Counted from the stretch's first letter, positions 35,875 to 45,313 are shown. The stretch: DNA of 64,000 nt from Colwellia sp. (GCA_013215385.1 JABSOY010000002.1:1-64000); one strand, 5' to 3'. Notes: generated by a model not told the origin, from the sequence alone. Numbers and translations are program-made.

Positions 35875-36324
35875 TTAGGGGGATGATAATTTTTGTGTAA
35901 AAATACTTTTAAAACGGTTCATAAATCCGGAACCATTAGCAGAGTCTTCTTGATATTTATAGGGTGAATCTAACAATGCTAAGCGCAGTGAATACGTACC
36001 GCCGTGCCCCCAAGGCCACCATAAGGCTATAATTGCTGGCGTAGAGTCTGTAGCAGGTCGAGCTAAAATAAGCTGATCTTTATGCAGTTTAATTAATGAA
36101 CCTAAATGATCCTTGATTTCTTGCGGTGCTTTTTTTACTGTTTTTTTATTCCATTCGTGCTCAAATTGTTGGCGGAGTGCTTCTAGGGTTATATCTTTTT
36201 TATCACGGGAAAATTCAGACAACATCACCGAAAATCTATCTTCCCAGCGCCATGTTAATTGATCGCCTAATAAATGGATTATCGGCTGGGTAAACTCTTC
36301 GGTTTTTTCTTGGGAATATGGCAC
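35875..36324 (-). CDS. Conserved hypothetical protein, no recognised domain
   Basis: I take the GTG at 36324 as start because AGGA lies six bases upstream and the product (149 residues) begins PYSQEKTEEFTQPI; an ATG further upstream at 36378 would add an unlikely Phe-rich stretch. The protein is soluble, with a Trp-rich WRWEDRFSVMLSEFSRD segment and ALWWPWGHGGTYSLRL near the C-terminus. No signal peptide or membrane helix. It converges on the TonB receptor with one base between them. Function unknown. Confidence 0.6.
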   Translation of the reverse strand: MPYSQEKTEEFTQPIIHLLGDQLTWRWEDRFSVMLSEFSRDKKDITLEALRQQFEHEWNKKTVKKAPQEIKDHLGSLIKLHKDQLILARPATDSTPAIIALWWPWGHGGTYSLRLALLDSPYKYQEDSANGSGFMNRFKSIFTQKLSSP

Positions 36325-36500
36325 AAAAATCCTATAAAAAATGCATTCAAAGATGAACTTATTTTTGCATAACAACAAATTATGGCTGGTATATTACAAC
36401 TGTTCCACCAGAGAAACAAAGTCTTTATTACGCAGAGTTATTATTTATTGGCAATGTAAAATCAACTTGCTTAAAACCAATATTTGATAGTAAGTAATTG

Positions 36501-36541
36501 AAATGGAAAAATTAATAATGAAGATGATTTTTCCATTTTAG
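36501..36541. terminator. Terminator-like hairpin after M61 gene
   Basis: AAATGGAAAAAT and ATTTTTCCATTT form a perfect 12-base stem about 45 bases beyond the M61 stop codon. The stem is AT-rich and the T run is internal to it. Confidence 0.5.
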
Positions 36542-36582
36542 TTATTATGAGTAGCTATCTATATCAAGTTACTCACATTTGC

Positions 36583-38415
36583 TTACTCTTTATCTGTTCC
36601 TATCCATGCTAATGAAAATGCTTTTTGTGATTCACTTAAGTCTTCACCGGCTATCTGTTTTACTTTGAGTTTTGGATTCTCAATAAAAGTAACTGTTGCG
36701 GATAATTTCTTACCCCGCTGAATGTATTCAATCCCAGTGTTTTCACCGGGTTTAAACTGCTCTAAAGCACTTGTCCATTTGCTTTTTGAACCTATAATTC
36801 TTCGACCTAATTTTATTATTTGGTCGCCGCGTTCAATGCCTGCTTTATATAATGGTGAACCTACTTTTATCGGTTTTGAAATAATGGCAGCCGCACCGTT
36901 AAAGTTAAAAGTAACAGCGCCTAAAAAGGCTTCATCTTCATTCGTTTTGACGATTTCTAAGCCTGCACTTTTCAGTAACGGGGTATAGTTAGGTTTTATT
37001 TTTCCATAAATATGTTGGTCAAAAAACTTTTTAGCGAATGCTTCGTTATCCAATAAGCTGGCTAAGGTGATGCGTAAATCATCTCGTGTGTAAGGGATTT
37101 CTGCTTTACCAAAATCTGTCCACATTTTCTTCATAAAATCGTCGAGAGATTTATGTGGAAATTCTTGTCGAATGGATAAATCGAGTGCTAAGGCCATTGC
37201 TTTACCATAAGAGTAATAGCTGTAAAATATATTGCTGAAATTAGTTTTATCAATGGAAGTCCCTGCATCGGTAAATGTTGCCAGCATACTGGCACCTTCA
37301 GGAGTGAAAAACTGGCCGCCGGGAACTTGCTCAGCCTGATTAACAATCGATGAAACAACTTTTAAATATTCATCAATGGTCGATTCCTGTGCACGACGGA
37401 TCATCAATTTGTCGTAATAAGAGGTGAATCCTTCAGCAAACCATAAATTAGTTGTCATGTTTGCGGCACTAAAATTGAAAGGCTCTAATGCTTTTGGACG
37501 AATGCGTTCAACGTTCCATGCATGGAAAAACTCGTGTGATAAGGTACCTATTTGTGAAAAGTCACCTTCGTCGAGTGATTTTGTATTAGTAAGAATGGTC
37601 GAGTTTCTGTGCTCCATTCCATCGCCATTGACATGAGGTAAATAACAGGCAATAAAGGTGTATTCACCATAATCAAAGGCTGGTAATTCTCCGTAAACTT
37701 TGATTTGTTGTGCGACAACGGCTTTTGCTTGACGAGCAAATTCAACCAAATCTTCATCGATACCATTATGATGCACCGCTAAATTAATTTTATAATCTTG
37801 ACCGTTTGAGCGTACGGTCCAGCTTTTTACTTGATGATCACTTAACTCGGTTGGGCTATCCATAAAATAAGCTAAATTAGGAGCGGTAAAGGTGTACTTA
37901 TCTGATGTTTTTTTAAGCTGAGTAGCGACCTTCCAATTTTTATCAAAAGGTACAAACTCGACTTGAATAGGACGTATTTCATGATTAGTAGCCCACATAA
38001 AAGTGGCTGGAATATTCAAATGAGCATGGCTGCGATCTATTTGAGAATAAGTACCGTCAGCGCGGTCACCAAATAAGGTGTAACTTAACGTAACTTCACC
38101 GTCATGGTTAGCAATATGCCATTGGTAAGGGTTTGGACGTGTTACCGTTAACGATTCGCCCTTGCTGTTTACGGCACTTACTTGATAAACGTTTTTAGCA
38201 AATTCATGTAAGGCATAACGGCCGGGAGAAGTGCGGCTCATTTGTACTTCTAATACCGCTGTTTCAATCTGGGTGAAAGTAGCATTGATGCGAGCTTCAT
38301 GATGTACAGCATTATCGAATGTTGCTTTATAGCGAGTGATATTATCTTTAACAGGTAACGAGTGGCTTGAACAAGCCACAGTTAATGCTAAAAGAACTGT
38401 GAGGGCAATTCTCAT
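36583..38415 (-). CDS. M61-family metallopeptidase with PDZ domain (glycyl aminopeptidase type)
   Basis: A 610-residue zinc peptidase. The N-terminus looks like a lipoprotein signal (LLALTVAC, Cys15). The M61 N-terminal beta domain (about 25-190) is followed by the catalytic domain with HEFFH at 294-298 and the third ligand Glu in WFAEGF near 329. A C-terminal PDZ domain spans about 500-595 (GAAAIISKPIKVGSPLYKAGIERGDQIIKL). M61 enzymes remove N-terminal Gly and other small residues from peptides. Probably periplasmic or membrane-anchored. It is followed by pip on the same strand upstream, another peptidase. Confidence 0.9.
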   Translation of the reverse strand: MRIALTVLLALTVACSSHSLPVKDNITRYKATFDNAVHHEARINATFTQIETAVLEVQMSRTSPGRYALHEFAKNVYQVSAVNSKGESLTVTRPNPYQWHIANHDGEVTLSYTLFGDRADGTYSQIDRSHAHLNIPATFMWATNHEIRPIQVEFVPFDKNWKVATQLKKTSDKYTFTAPNLAYFMDSPTELSDHQVKSWTVRSNGQDYKINLAVHHNGIDEDLVEFARQAKAVVAQQIKVYGELPAFDYGEYTFIACYLPHVNGDGMEHRNSTILTNTKSLDEGDFSQIGTLSHEFFHAWNVERIRPKALEPFNFSAANMTTNLWFAEGFTSYYDKLMIRRAQESTIDEYLKVVSSIVNQAEQVPGGQFFTPEGASMLATFTDAGTSIDKTNFSNIFYSYYSYGKAMALALDLSIRQEFPHKSLDDFMKKMWTDFGKAEIPYTRDDLRITLASLLDNEAFAKKFFDQHIYGKIKPNYTPLLKSAGLEIVKTNEDEAFLGAVTFNFNGAAAIISKPIKVGSPLYKAGIERGDQIIKLGRRIIGSKSKWTSALEQFKPGENTGIEYIQRGKKLSATVTFIENPKLKVKQIAGEDLSESQKAFSLAWIGTDKE

Positions 38416-38505
38416 TTTTAATCCTAAGCGTTTTATATTGTATTATTATTGGCCTAGTGTAGAGAATTCTTATTGATTTTTATAGTGGCGAGCTTAAAAA
38501 AATTA

Positions 38506-38541
38506 ACGTAAGCAATTCTAAATATTCAGAAAAGCTTACGT
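38506..38541 (-). terminator. Terminator after pip
   Basis: ACGTAAGC and GCTTACGT pair across a 20-base loop; on the minus strand the stem runs into TTAATTTTTTT. Confidence 0.65.
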
Positions 38542-38552
38542 GAAATTCAATA

Positions 38553-39497
38553 TTATAGGGTTAACATTTTTTTGGTTGCGTTAATTAATTGCTGTGTCGT
38601 CTCAGGCTCAATTGAAGCATGCCCGGCAATAGTACTGAACAACTCTGAATTAGGAAGTCGTTGATGTAATAACCACGCATTATCAAAAGGACAAACAATG
38701 TCGTAACGGCCATGGACAATAGTCATTGGGATATCCTGGATTTTATCGCAGTTTTCGAGTATTTGATTTTCAGATAAAAAGCAACCATGCGCCATATAAT
38801 GAGCTTCATGTCGTGATAATGTCCAACATGAATCATCGCCAGTTAGTGCCGCGACAAATTCTTCGTTAGGCTTAAGGGTACAACAACGAATCTCCCATTT
38901 AGCCCATGCTTGTGCTACTTTCTCAGCGGCCACTTTATCGTCGCCTATCATGATATCGTATGCTGTTCTTACACTGGTTTGGTTTTCACCATCAGGCAAT
39001 GCATCAAGATACTCTTGCCAATAATCGGCAAATATTCGTGTACCACCGCCACCTTCAAATGCCCAACGGGTATCTTCTGGTCGACCCAGAAATATACCTC
39101 GCAGTACTAAACTGACCACTGAACTAGGGTGTGTTTGTGCATAAACTAAAGAAAGTGTTGATCCCCAAGAACCACCAAATACATGCCACTTTTTAATCTT
39201 TAAATGCTGGCGAATTTTTTCTATATCGGTAACTAATAAATGAGTTTCATTGTTTTCTAAACTAGCAAAAGGTAACGAACGACCGCAACCGCGTTGGTCA
39301 AATAAAATAATAAGGTATTTTTCAGGGTCGAAAAAACGTCGGTCATTGGCTGAACATCCTGCTCCCGGGCCACCATGAATAAAGACAACGGGTTGGCCTT
39401 TTGGATTGCCGCATTGCTCTACATACAACTGATGATTGTCACTGACAGCTAATAAAAAATGATCAAAAGCAGTAATTTCGGGATACAGTTGCTTCAT
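38553..39497 (-). CDS. pip: Prolyl iminopeptidase
   Basis: A 314-residue alpha/beta-hydrolase that releases N-terminal proline from peptides in the cytoplasm. Oxyanion motif HGGPGAGCS (about 41-49), DQRGCGRS, nucleophile elbow GGSWGS with Ser110, and the late Asp (HGRYDIVCP) and His (AGHAS) of the triad are all visible. Length fits the S33 family. It has its own terminator at 38506 and is not obviously in an operon. Confidence 0.93.
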   Translation of the reverse strand: MKQLYPEITAFDHFLLAVSDNHQLYVEQCGNPKGQPVVFIHGGPGAGCSANDRRFFDPEKYLIILFDQRGCGRSLPFASLENNETHLLVTDIEKIRQHLKIKKWHVFGGSWGSTLSLVYAQTHPSSVVSLVLRGIFLGRPEDTRWAFEGGGGTRIFADYWQEYLDALPDGENQTSVRTAYDIMIGDDKVAAEKVAQAWAKWEIRCCTLKPNEEFVAALTGDDSCWTLSRHEAHYMAHGCFLSENQILENCDKIQDIPMTIVHGRYDIVCPFDNAWLLHQRLPNSELFSTIAGHASIEPETTQQLINATKKMLTL

Positions 39498-39543
39498 GGC
39501 GACACTCTTATTTAATATTGAAATTCATTAATCTCATTTTGGG

Positions 39544-40266
39544 TTAAACAGGAAAACCTAGTTGTGTTTTCAGTTTACTGGCTTGGCGACGTGAAATTTC
39601 TACTTCTACATTATTTTTAAGCTGCGCCATTAAGCCGTAATTAACAGTTTGTTCAAGTTTTTCAATGGCATCTAAACGCAGGATATCTACACGACTGGCG
39701 CGAAAATAGGTATTAGCATCAAGTCTGGCTTCAATTTTATTTAATGAACTGTGTAAGTAAGCTTTACCTTGTGGTGTATAAATAGCGGCATGGTTACCAA
39801 TACTTTCAAAGCGAGAAATATCACCTAGGCGAATAATTTTCATGTGATCGCCAAATTTCACCATTAGCTTAAAATCGTCATCTAGAGCAGCTTGTTCAGC
39901 TTCTATTTCACGGTCGGAAAATTTATTTATTGTTTCAGCTAAACGCTCTGGTACGATTGGTTTAACTAAGTAGTCGATAGCATTTAACGCAAAAGCATCT
40001 ACTGCAAATTCGTCATAGGCGGTACAGAAAACAATAGGGATTTCACCTTTAAGTTTTTCTGCAAGGGTTAACCCCGTGCCGCCAGGCATTTCGATATCTA
40101 GAAATATGATGTCCGGTTGATGTCTTTCTATTTCTTCTAATCCTTGATCAATGTTTTCGGCTTGGGCGACGACAGTAATGTTCGGGTGCTTTTTTAATAA
40201 ACGTAGTAATTCTTGGCGCGCCATACGCTCATCGTCAATAATAATGGCGTTTAATGGCTTATCCAT
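39544..40266 (-). CDS. LytTR-family response regulator
   Basis: A 240-residue regulator: receiver domain (acidic pair DDE, phospho-acceptor in FLDIEMPG, Lys in YLVKP) followed by a LytTR DNA-binding domain (about 135-240: IRLGDISRFESIGNHAAIYT, LHSSLNKIEARLD, FRASR). I chose the ATG at 40266, which overlaps the stop of the kinase gene (ATGGATAAG), over one 15 bases upstream. It forms a two-component pair with the kinase at 40259. Targets are unknown; the neighbouring CPBP protease genes are candidates by proximity only. Confidence 0.9.
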   Translation of the reverse strand: MDKPLNAIIIDDERMARQELLRLLKKHPNITVVAQAENIDQGLEEIERHQPDIIFLDIEMPGGTGLTLAEKLKGEIPIVFCTAYDEFAVDAFALNAIDYLVKPIVPERLAETINKFSDREIEAEQAALDDDFKLMVKFGDHMKIIRLGDISRFESIGNHAAIYTPQGKAYLHSSLNKIEARLDANTYFRASRVDILRLDAIEKLEQTVNYGLMAQLKNNVEVEISRRQASKLKTQLGFPV

Positions 40267-41314
40267 TTTCGATAGGTTCATAAGGTAAACTCATATTTAC
40301 ATGAAAAGTATCATGGTCTGTTTTTTGGCTTAATTTACCTTGCTTGCCAAAAATCAGTTCAATCCGTTGGGTTAAATTTTTCAGTCCGAGCTTAGTGCCC
40401 GACTTCACTAGATCTGACTGGTAGGGATTAATAACATCAATAATCACTCGGTTATTTTCTATTTTGCTATTGAGCGTTAATGTCCCCCCATCTTTTAAAT
40501 GGGCTATACCATGTTTAATGGCATTTTCTACAATAGTTAATAAACCCATTGTGGGTATTTTTGCACTTTCACTGTCGGCTGAGATATTCATTTTTATGCG
40601 TAAACGATCGCCCAAACGAATATCTTCGATGGCTAAATAATGCTGACAAACACTAAGCTCTTTTCCTAAGCTAGTATAGGCCTTGGTATCAGTAGATAAG
40701 TTATAGCGAAATAAGGTTGATAATTGGGTGATTAACTCGGCCGCTTTGTCTTCGTCTTCGTAGATCATACCGCGAATAGTATTTAGAGAATTGAATAAAA
40801 AGTGCGGATTAATTTGATTCATCAAACTAGCAAGTTGCTGATCTTTCAGCTGGTCAGCCAGTTTTCTGCGGTCTCTAATGGAAGTAATGGTTAAATAGAG
40901 CAGGCTCCATATTAAGAAGATGAAGGTATTAGTAATTAAATAAGACAATAACTCTACAATAATACCGTAGTTATAAATAAAGACATCAAGTTCAGGTATA
41001 CCAAACAACCCTTCCAATACCTGATCAGTTACTGTGCTTAGCACAGCACATTGTAAAATAATTTTAGAAAAAACCTTTAATTCTGTCACTTGGTTTTCTA
41101 GCTGGTAGCTACGTAAAAGGTAATGCGTTAATAATATGACGACGAAATAAGCGAGAATAGTTTTTATAACCAAGTTATTTGCAGAAGCTTGGAATTCCGG
41201 GGTTTGAAATTGAGGGTCGACATTAAGGCTGAACAATGTAGCGGCAAGCACGATGAACAAGCCGAAAAACTGGCAAATATAATAGGCGGTGTTAGATTTT
41301 TTTTGATCAGGCAT
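40259..41314 (-). CDS. LytS-type membrane sensor histidine kinase
   Basis: A 351-residue kinase with about four N-terminal membrane helices, the His_kinase motif LMNQINPHFLFNSLNTIRGMIYED (phospho-acceptor His in NPHFLFN) and an ATPase domain (VENAIKHGI, GLKNLTQRIELIFG). The start ATG at 41314 aligns with the paralogue at 42650; an upstream GTG at 41341 is possible. It overlaps the LytTR regulator gene. The signal is unknown. It is closely similar to the orphan kinase at 42650 over the C-terminal two thirds. Confidence 0.9.
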   Translation of the reverse strand: MPDQKKSNTAYYICQFFGLFIVLAATLFSLNVDPQFQTPEFQASANNLVIKTILAYFVVILLTHYLLRSYQLENQVTELKVFSKIILQCAVLSTVTDQVLEGLFGIPELDVFIYNYGIIVELLSYLITNTFIFLIWSLLYLTITSIRDRRKLADQLKDQQLASLMNQINPHFLFNSLNTIRGMIYEDEDKAAELITQLSTLFRYNLSTDTKAYTSLGKELSVCQHYLAIEDIRLGDRLRIKMNISADSESAKIPTMGLLTIVENAIKHGIAHLKDGGTLTLNSKIENNRVIIDVINPYQSDLVKSGTKLGLKNLTQRIELIFGKQGKLSQKTDHDTFHVNMSLPYEPIENG

Positions 41315-41371
41315 TGTTATCGCTTGGTTATTTTCTGTCACTATTTTTTAGTGAGAGAAAGAAAAATTATT

Positions 41372-41405
41372 TTAGCTAAGCAGTATATCGTTACTGCTTA
41401 GCTAA
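41372..41405. terminator. Strong hairpin upstream of kinase, downstream of CPBP gene
   Basis: TTAGCTAAGCAGTA and TACTGCTTAGCTAA form a 14-base perfect stem with a short loop, placed after the CPBP stop codon. It can act as the terminator for that gene; a regulatory role before the kinase is possible. Confidence 0.6.
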
Positions 41406-41442
41406 GTTAAGGGCTTAACATAAATTGTTAATATTGAAGCTA

Positions 41443-42246
41443 TTAATTCATAAATATATACAGAGAAACTGACGAGTATAAGTTGTTTGCGAAATGTAAA
41501 TAAATCGGTAAATAAATACCACCGCTACGTTGACGTGCTAAGCCTAAAATAACTGCTAAGGGGAATAATATCGCTAGTACGGTTAAGTCGTATTGGCCAG
41601 CATGTATCAGGGTAAATAAAACACTGGTAATAATAAGAGTACCAATAACGCCTAAAGGTGAATTTTTTAACCCTTTAAACATAAAACCACGAAAGACGAG
41701 TTCTTCAAAAATAGGTGCGGCAATCACTACGGCAATGAATAATAAAAACAAATAGTCAGTGGTGCTGTACATATCGATCATTATTTGCGGTGTTTCGATG
41801 CCTAAGGCAGTAGAAGCAAAATAAGAAAAAATAAAGTAGCCTAATATAGCTAAGTTAAACGTAATGAAATTAGCTTTGCTTGGCAGTTTGCTAAAACCTA
41901 AATAGGCTGCTGCGGTTGTTACTTTTCTGCGACCGGCAAAATGGAAGACTAAAGGAGATAAACATAATGCGGTAATAAGGTAATTTATTGCAGTAAAGTC
42001 ACCGTCGAGAGCTAACTCTAGTCCAAATGTTTCACCAAAGGCTTGGGCATTTTCTGCCGTTACCCCCGATGATACTGCCTCAATTCCGGCGCCAACGATT
42101 AAACTTATTATTGAGATCACAAAATACATAATAAAAAGTAAAAGTGTTAAACCCAAAGTGGCTGTAGCACTCCAAGGTTTTATTGTTGCGTTTTCAGCTG
42201 TGTTTGCCGGTATATCAATGTTGGTTTTTTCGATGACAGTCGACAT
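41443..42246 (-). CDS. CPBP-family intramembrane protease
   Basis: A 267-residue polytopic membrane protein of the CAAX/Abi (CPBP) family. Catalytic motif 1 is EELVFRGFMFKGL and the later His is in TLIHAGQYD. These glutamic intramembrane endopeptidases act in protein or peptide maturation and in self-immunity to bacteriocins. It sits between two LytS-type kinases. A second, longer member lies at 44044, which suggests a functional link to the signalling genes. Confidence 0.88.
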   Translation of the reverse strand: MSTVIEKTNIDIPANTAENATIKPWSATATLGLTLLLFIMYFVISIISLIVGAGIEAVSSGVTAENAQAFGETFGLELALDGDFTAINYLITALCLSPLVFHFAGRRKVTTAAAYLGFSKLPSKANFITFNLAILGYFIFSYFASTALGIETPQIMIDMYSTTDYLFLLFIAVVIAAPIFEELVFRGFMFKGLKNSPLGVIGTLIITSVLFTLIHAGQYDLTVLAILFPLAVILGLARQRSGGIYLPIYLHFANNLYSSVSLYIFMN

Positions 42247-42330
42247 GCTTCTTTCCTTAGGTAGCTATTATTTAAAGTAAAATGATAAGTATTATAATTA
42301 AAATTATGACTGGCATGGTGATATCCTTAT

Positions 42331-42519
42331 CTATTTCGTTTCAGTTGTTTGTTGGTCAAAGCAAGTAAAATTCATTGAATTAACTTCTTGAATGTTACTT
42401 TGATTGCCACAAGCTTTTAATGCCATTTCTTGATGGTGAGCTGTGTTAAATCCTTCAGAAAAAATTCCAAGAATAATTAAACTTCCTACTACAGCGATAA
42501 TCATTTTTAATGATGTCAT
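42331..42519 (-). CDS. Small exported or membrane-anchored protein
   Basis: A 62-residue protein with a hydrophobic N-terminus (MIIAVVGSLIILGIFSEGF) and a short polar C-terminal part containing two Cys (ALKACGNQS, NFTCFDQQ). AAAGGAAATAAAA precedes the ATG, a good ribosome site. The hydrophobic segment could be a membrane anchor or signal peptide. No family recognised. It lies between the CPBP gene and the orphan kinase on the same strand. Confidence 0.6.
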   Translation of the reverse strand: MTSLKMIIAVVGSLIILGIFSEGFNTAHHQEMALKACGNQSNIQEVNSMNFTCFDQQTTETK

Positions 42520-42649
42520 TTTTATTTCCTTTTAAAATGTAACTATTTTGCGTTGTGCTTACTGATTGATTGTAAGATTACAGCGCAAAATAGATAAATT
42601 AGGTAAAAAGTGACAAGCGGTCAGAAAAAAGGATGAGTGGTTATATTAG

Positions 42650-43663
42650 TTAAACAGGCTCGAAGGGTAAAGCTAAAGACACGGTAAATAGGTTGTCAGT
42701 ACTTGTTTTATTGAGCGTTCCTTTGCTACCAAAAATTAAGCCAATACGTTGCTGTAAGTTTTTAAGGCCTACTTGCGTACCAGATTTTACTAAATCTTCA
42801 CGAAAAGGATTACTTACAGTAATGAGCAGAATATTATTTTCTACCTTACTGCTTAAGGTAACAGTGCCACCTTTTTGTAAATGTGCGATACCATGTTTAA
42901 TAGCATTTTCAACTAAGGTTAGTAGACCCATAGTAGGAATTTTAGCTGTTTTACTCTCCGGGGAAATTGTTATATTAACTTTTAATCGCTCGCCTAAACG
43001 TATGTCTTCAATATCTAAATAATGCTGACAAACGCCCAACTCAGCCCCTAAGCTGGTGTGGGCTTTAGTATCTGTCGATAAATTATAACGAAACAAGGTC
43101 GATAGTTTAGTCACTAACTCTGCTGATTTATCTTTGTCTTCGTAAATCATACCGCGAATGGTGTTAAGCGAATTAAACAAAAAATGCGGATTGATCTGAT
43201 TCATCAAACTAGCTAATTCTTGATCCCGTAGCTGCTGGCGAAGTTTAATACGCTCTACAATTGAAGTTAAGGCTAAGTATAAAGAGCTCCATAATGTATA
43301 AAGGAATAGGTTGGCTAAGGTAGTTACTAATATGTAATTGACTGAAAAATAAGTTTTTTCGCTATCGCCAAAAGCTAGCCCCCAAACAACGTCTGCTATT
43401 GTGACACTAGATGCCGCGAGAAATGTTGCAATAGTGTATGTTTTAAAAGACGATTTAGTGTCGGATACGTGCTTTTTGATATAAGCACGTAAGACAAAAT
43501 GTGAGACTGCAATATAAAATATTAGATTTTTAAGTAAAGCTATAAACTCGTGAGTAAGGTCAATATTTTCTTTTTCAGCATTAATCTCGAATAAAAATAT
43601 AGTAAAAAAGAAAAGCAAACTTCCTACTAATTGGCAAAGATAATAGCTTTTACTTGTTTTCAT
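42650..43663 (-). CDS. LytS-type membrane sensor histidine kinase, orphan paralogue
   Basis: A 337-residue kinase with four predicted membrane helices and the same catalytic block as the protein at 40259 (MNQINPHFLFNSLNTIRGMIYED, VENAIKHGIAHL, GLKNLQQRIGLIFG). No response regulator is encoded next to it, so it probably phosphorylates the LytTR regulator at 39544 or forms a heterodimer with its paralogue. The membrane parts of the two kinases differ, which implies different signals. Confidence 0.88.
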   Translation of the reverse strand: MKTSKSYYLCQLVGSLLFFFTIFLFEINAEKENIDLTHEFIALLKNLIFYIAVSHFVLRAYIKKHVSDTKSSFKTYTIATFLAASSVTIADVVWGLAFGDSEKTYFSVNYILVTTLANLFLYTLWSSLYLALTSIVERIKLRQQLRDQELASLMNQINPHFLFNSLNTIRGMIYEDKDKSAELVTKLSTLFRYNLSTDTKAHTSLGAELGVCQHYLDIEDIRLGERLKVNITISPESKTAKIPTMGLLTLVENAIKHGIAHLQKGGTVTLSSKVENNILLITVSNPFREDLVKSGTQVGLKNLQQRIGLIFGSKGTLNKTSTDNLFTVSLALPFEPV

Positions 43664-43755
43664 TTTGTTAACTTTTTGTGACTTTTTAGAGGATGTTGCG
43701 ATGCTAACATAGTAAGAATAATCTGTAACCTACTGTTTGTCCGCTTTATAAAGTA

Positions 43756-43787
43756 AAAAAGCTAGTTAAATAATTAACTAGCTTTTT
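43756..43787 (-). terminator. Rho-independent terminator after the 67-residue gene
   Basis: AAAAAGCTAGTTAA and TTAACTAGCTTTTT pair around a short loop and are flanked by A/T tracts, 36 bases after the stop of the gene at 43823. Confidence 0.75.
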
Positions 43788-43822
43788 GATAGCACTTTGT
43801 ATTGAAATAATATTAATCGTTG

Positions 43823-44026
43823 TTATTCAACCTGTTCTTGCTTTGCGGCTTCTGCAAAATGTTGACTGAGATTCCAACCACCAAAGGCGGCTACAATAAC
43901 AAAAACCCCAATGGCTACTTTACCTACATTTTTATTCTTTATGTATAAATAAGACACACTAAACAGTAATACGAGAAAGAGTACCCCCCATGCAATAGGC
44001 GGTAATAATGAGAACAAATGAGTCAT
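43823..44026 (-). CDS. Small two-helix membrane protein
   Basis: A 67-residue protein with two hydrophobic helices (AWGVLFLVLLFSVSYLYI and VGKVAIGVFVIVAAFGGW) and a charged C-terminal tail. GAAGGAAATAAT precedes the ATG. It is 17 bases downstream of the CPBP gene at 44044 and so probably shares its mRNA. No family recognised. Confidence 0.65.
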   Translation of the reverse strand: MTHLFSLLPPIAWGVLFLVLLFSVSYLYIKNKNVGKVAIGVFVIVAAFGGWNLSQHFAEAAKQEQVE

Positions 44027-44043
44027 ATTATTTCCTTCGATTT

Positions 44044-44973
44044 CTATCTGTTTTCGTTGCTTTTATATTTCATATGAATATAAATTGTCGAAGCAATCAT
44101 CATCACAGTAAGCAATAAAGAACCTTCAAAGCCAAAGTCTCCGCCAGTAATAAGTGGGTTACCTGATACTTGTTGATTGATGACACTTTCCATTTTAATG
44201 CCACTGACTTCAAAGCCTAATACCGGACCCTGAAAGAAGTTCCAGGTAAAGTGCATCGCAATAGGAAACCATAAATTACGCTTATGAATGGTGTAAATAC
44301 CTAGCATAAGACCCGCTATAAATAGATTCACTGTTGATATGAAAGAGGTACTGTCGTTGCCTAAGTGCATCACAGAGAATAATAACGCTGAGACGATTAA
44401 TGCCCAATATTTATTTATTGAAGCCATTAGGTTAGTTAATACATAACCGCGCACTAAAATTTCTTCATTAAAAGCGACAATAGCAAAAAATGCGATGTAA
44501 CTTAACCATTGTATAGCGCCAAAATCAGAGTCTATCACCGTAATAAAACCACTAAAATAAAGTGCGAAGAAACCTAGTGATATTAACGCGACTCCCCAAA
44601 CTAAGCCTTTTAATAAATCAGCTTTGTAGTTTGTTAATTCAAAGCCGAGTGACTTGAATGATTTTTTATCAATAAATTTCCGAAAAAGATAGAGAGCAAA
44701 TAATGCACATAAAAACTGTGAAAGCATAAATGTCAGCATAGTATTTACACCGACAGCATTGAAAAGTTCGCTGGTAGGCATCGTCAACATTTCTGGCGTA
44801 ATTGCACCTGAAACAACGAATGGAATAACGCCGAAGCCAGAAAAAAGGCTAATGACGATGGCACCAATAATAGCGCGTAACCAACCTTTTTTGATGGCCG
44901 GTTGTTTTGGGTTTTCGTTAGCTAAAATAGGCTCTACATTGGTTGGTGCGCTTAAAGTGCTCGTGTCCATCAT
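44044..44973 (-). CDS. CPBP-family intramembrane metalloprotease-like protein
   Basis: A membrane protein of about 309 residues from the ATG at 44973, chosen because AGGAATAAT lies directly upstream; a longer frame to 45024 lacks a ribosome site. Motif 1 is NEEILVRGYVLTNL and the later His is in VMHLGNDS. Eight or so membrane helices. It is a second member of the same family as 41443, upstream of the small membrane protein at 43823. Role in maturation or immunity is possible; the substrate is unknown. Confidence 0.86.
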   Translation of the reverse strand: MMDTSTLSAPTNVEPILANENPKQPAIKKGWLRAIIGAIVISLFSGFGVIPFVVSGAITPEMLTMPTSELFNAVGVNTMLTFMLSQFLCALFALYLFRKFIDKKSFKSLGFELTNYKADLLKGLVWGVALISLGFFALYFSGFITVIDSDFGAIQWLSYIAFFAIVAFNEEILVRGYVLTNLMASINKYWALIVSALLFSVMHLGNDSTSFISTVNLFIAGLMLGIYTIHKRNLWFPIAMHFTWNFFQGPVLGFEVSGIKMESVINQQVSGNPLITGGDFGFEGSLLLTVMMIASTIYIHMKYKSNENR

Positions 44974-45097
44974 ATTATTCCTGTGTCGTTCAATTTTATT
45001 AATCGATTTTGATGATGAAAGCATATCGCGTCAGAAAAAATAAAGGTCGACTAAGTGATGAGTGGTTAAAAAAAATGATGAAAGGCGAAAATGCAGC

Positions 45098-45313
45098 TTA
45101 AAGCGAGGTGAAGTTGTCTTCTTTGGTTAAATTGAATTTTTTTATGCATGCTTGGCAAATACAAACTTTGTCTTTGTCTTCATCAGATACTTGTTGAATT
45201 AATGCTTTAGGGACTTTTTCTAACAAGCACCAACATCCTTGTAGGGAAGCAATTTCACAACGATTTTTTTGCTGGCAAAGAGGGCAATGGCTGACGTTAG
45301 GGTTTAAAGTCAT
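45098..45313 (-). CDS. Cysteine-rich CWC family protein
   Basis: A 71-residue protein with CPLCQQKNRC, GCWC and CICQACI, the pattern of the cysteine-rich CWC family (function unknown, probably zinc-binding). The start at 45313 (MTLNPNVSHCP) fits the family length; upstream frame to 45355 is an unlikely extension. Single gene. Confidence 0.82.
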   Translation of the reverse strand: MTLNPNVSHCPLCQQKNRCEIASLQGCWCLLEKVPKALIQQVSDEDKDKVCICQACIKKFNLTKEDNFTSL

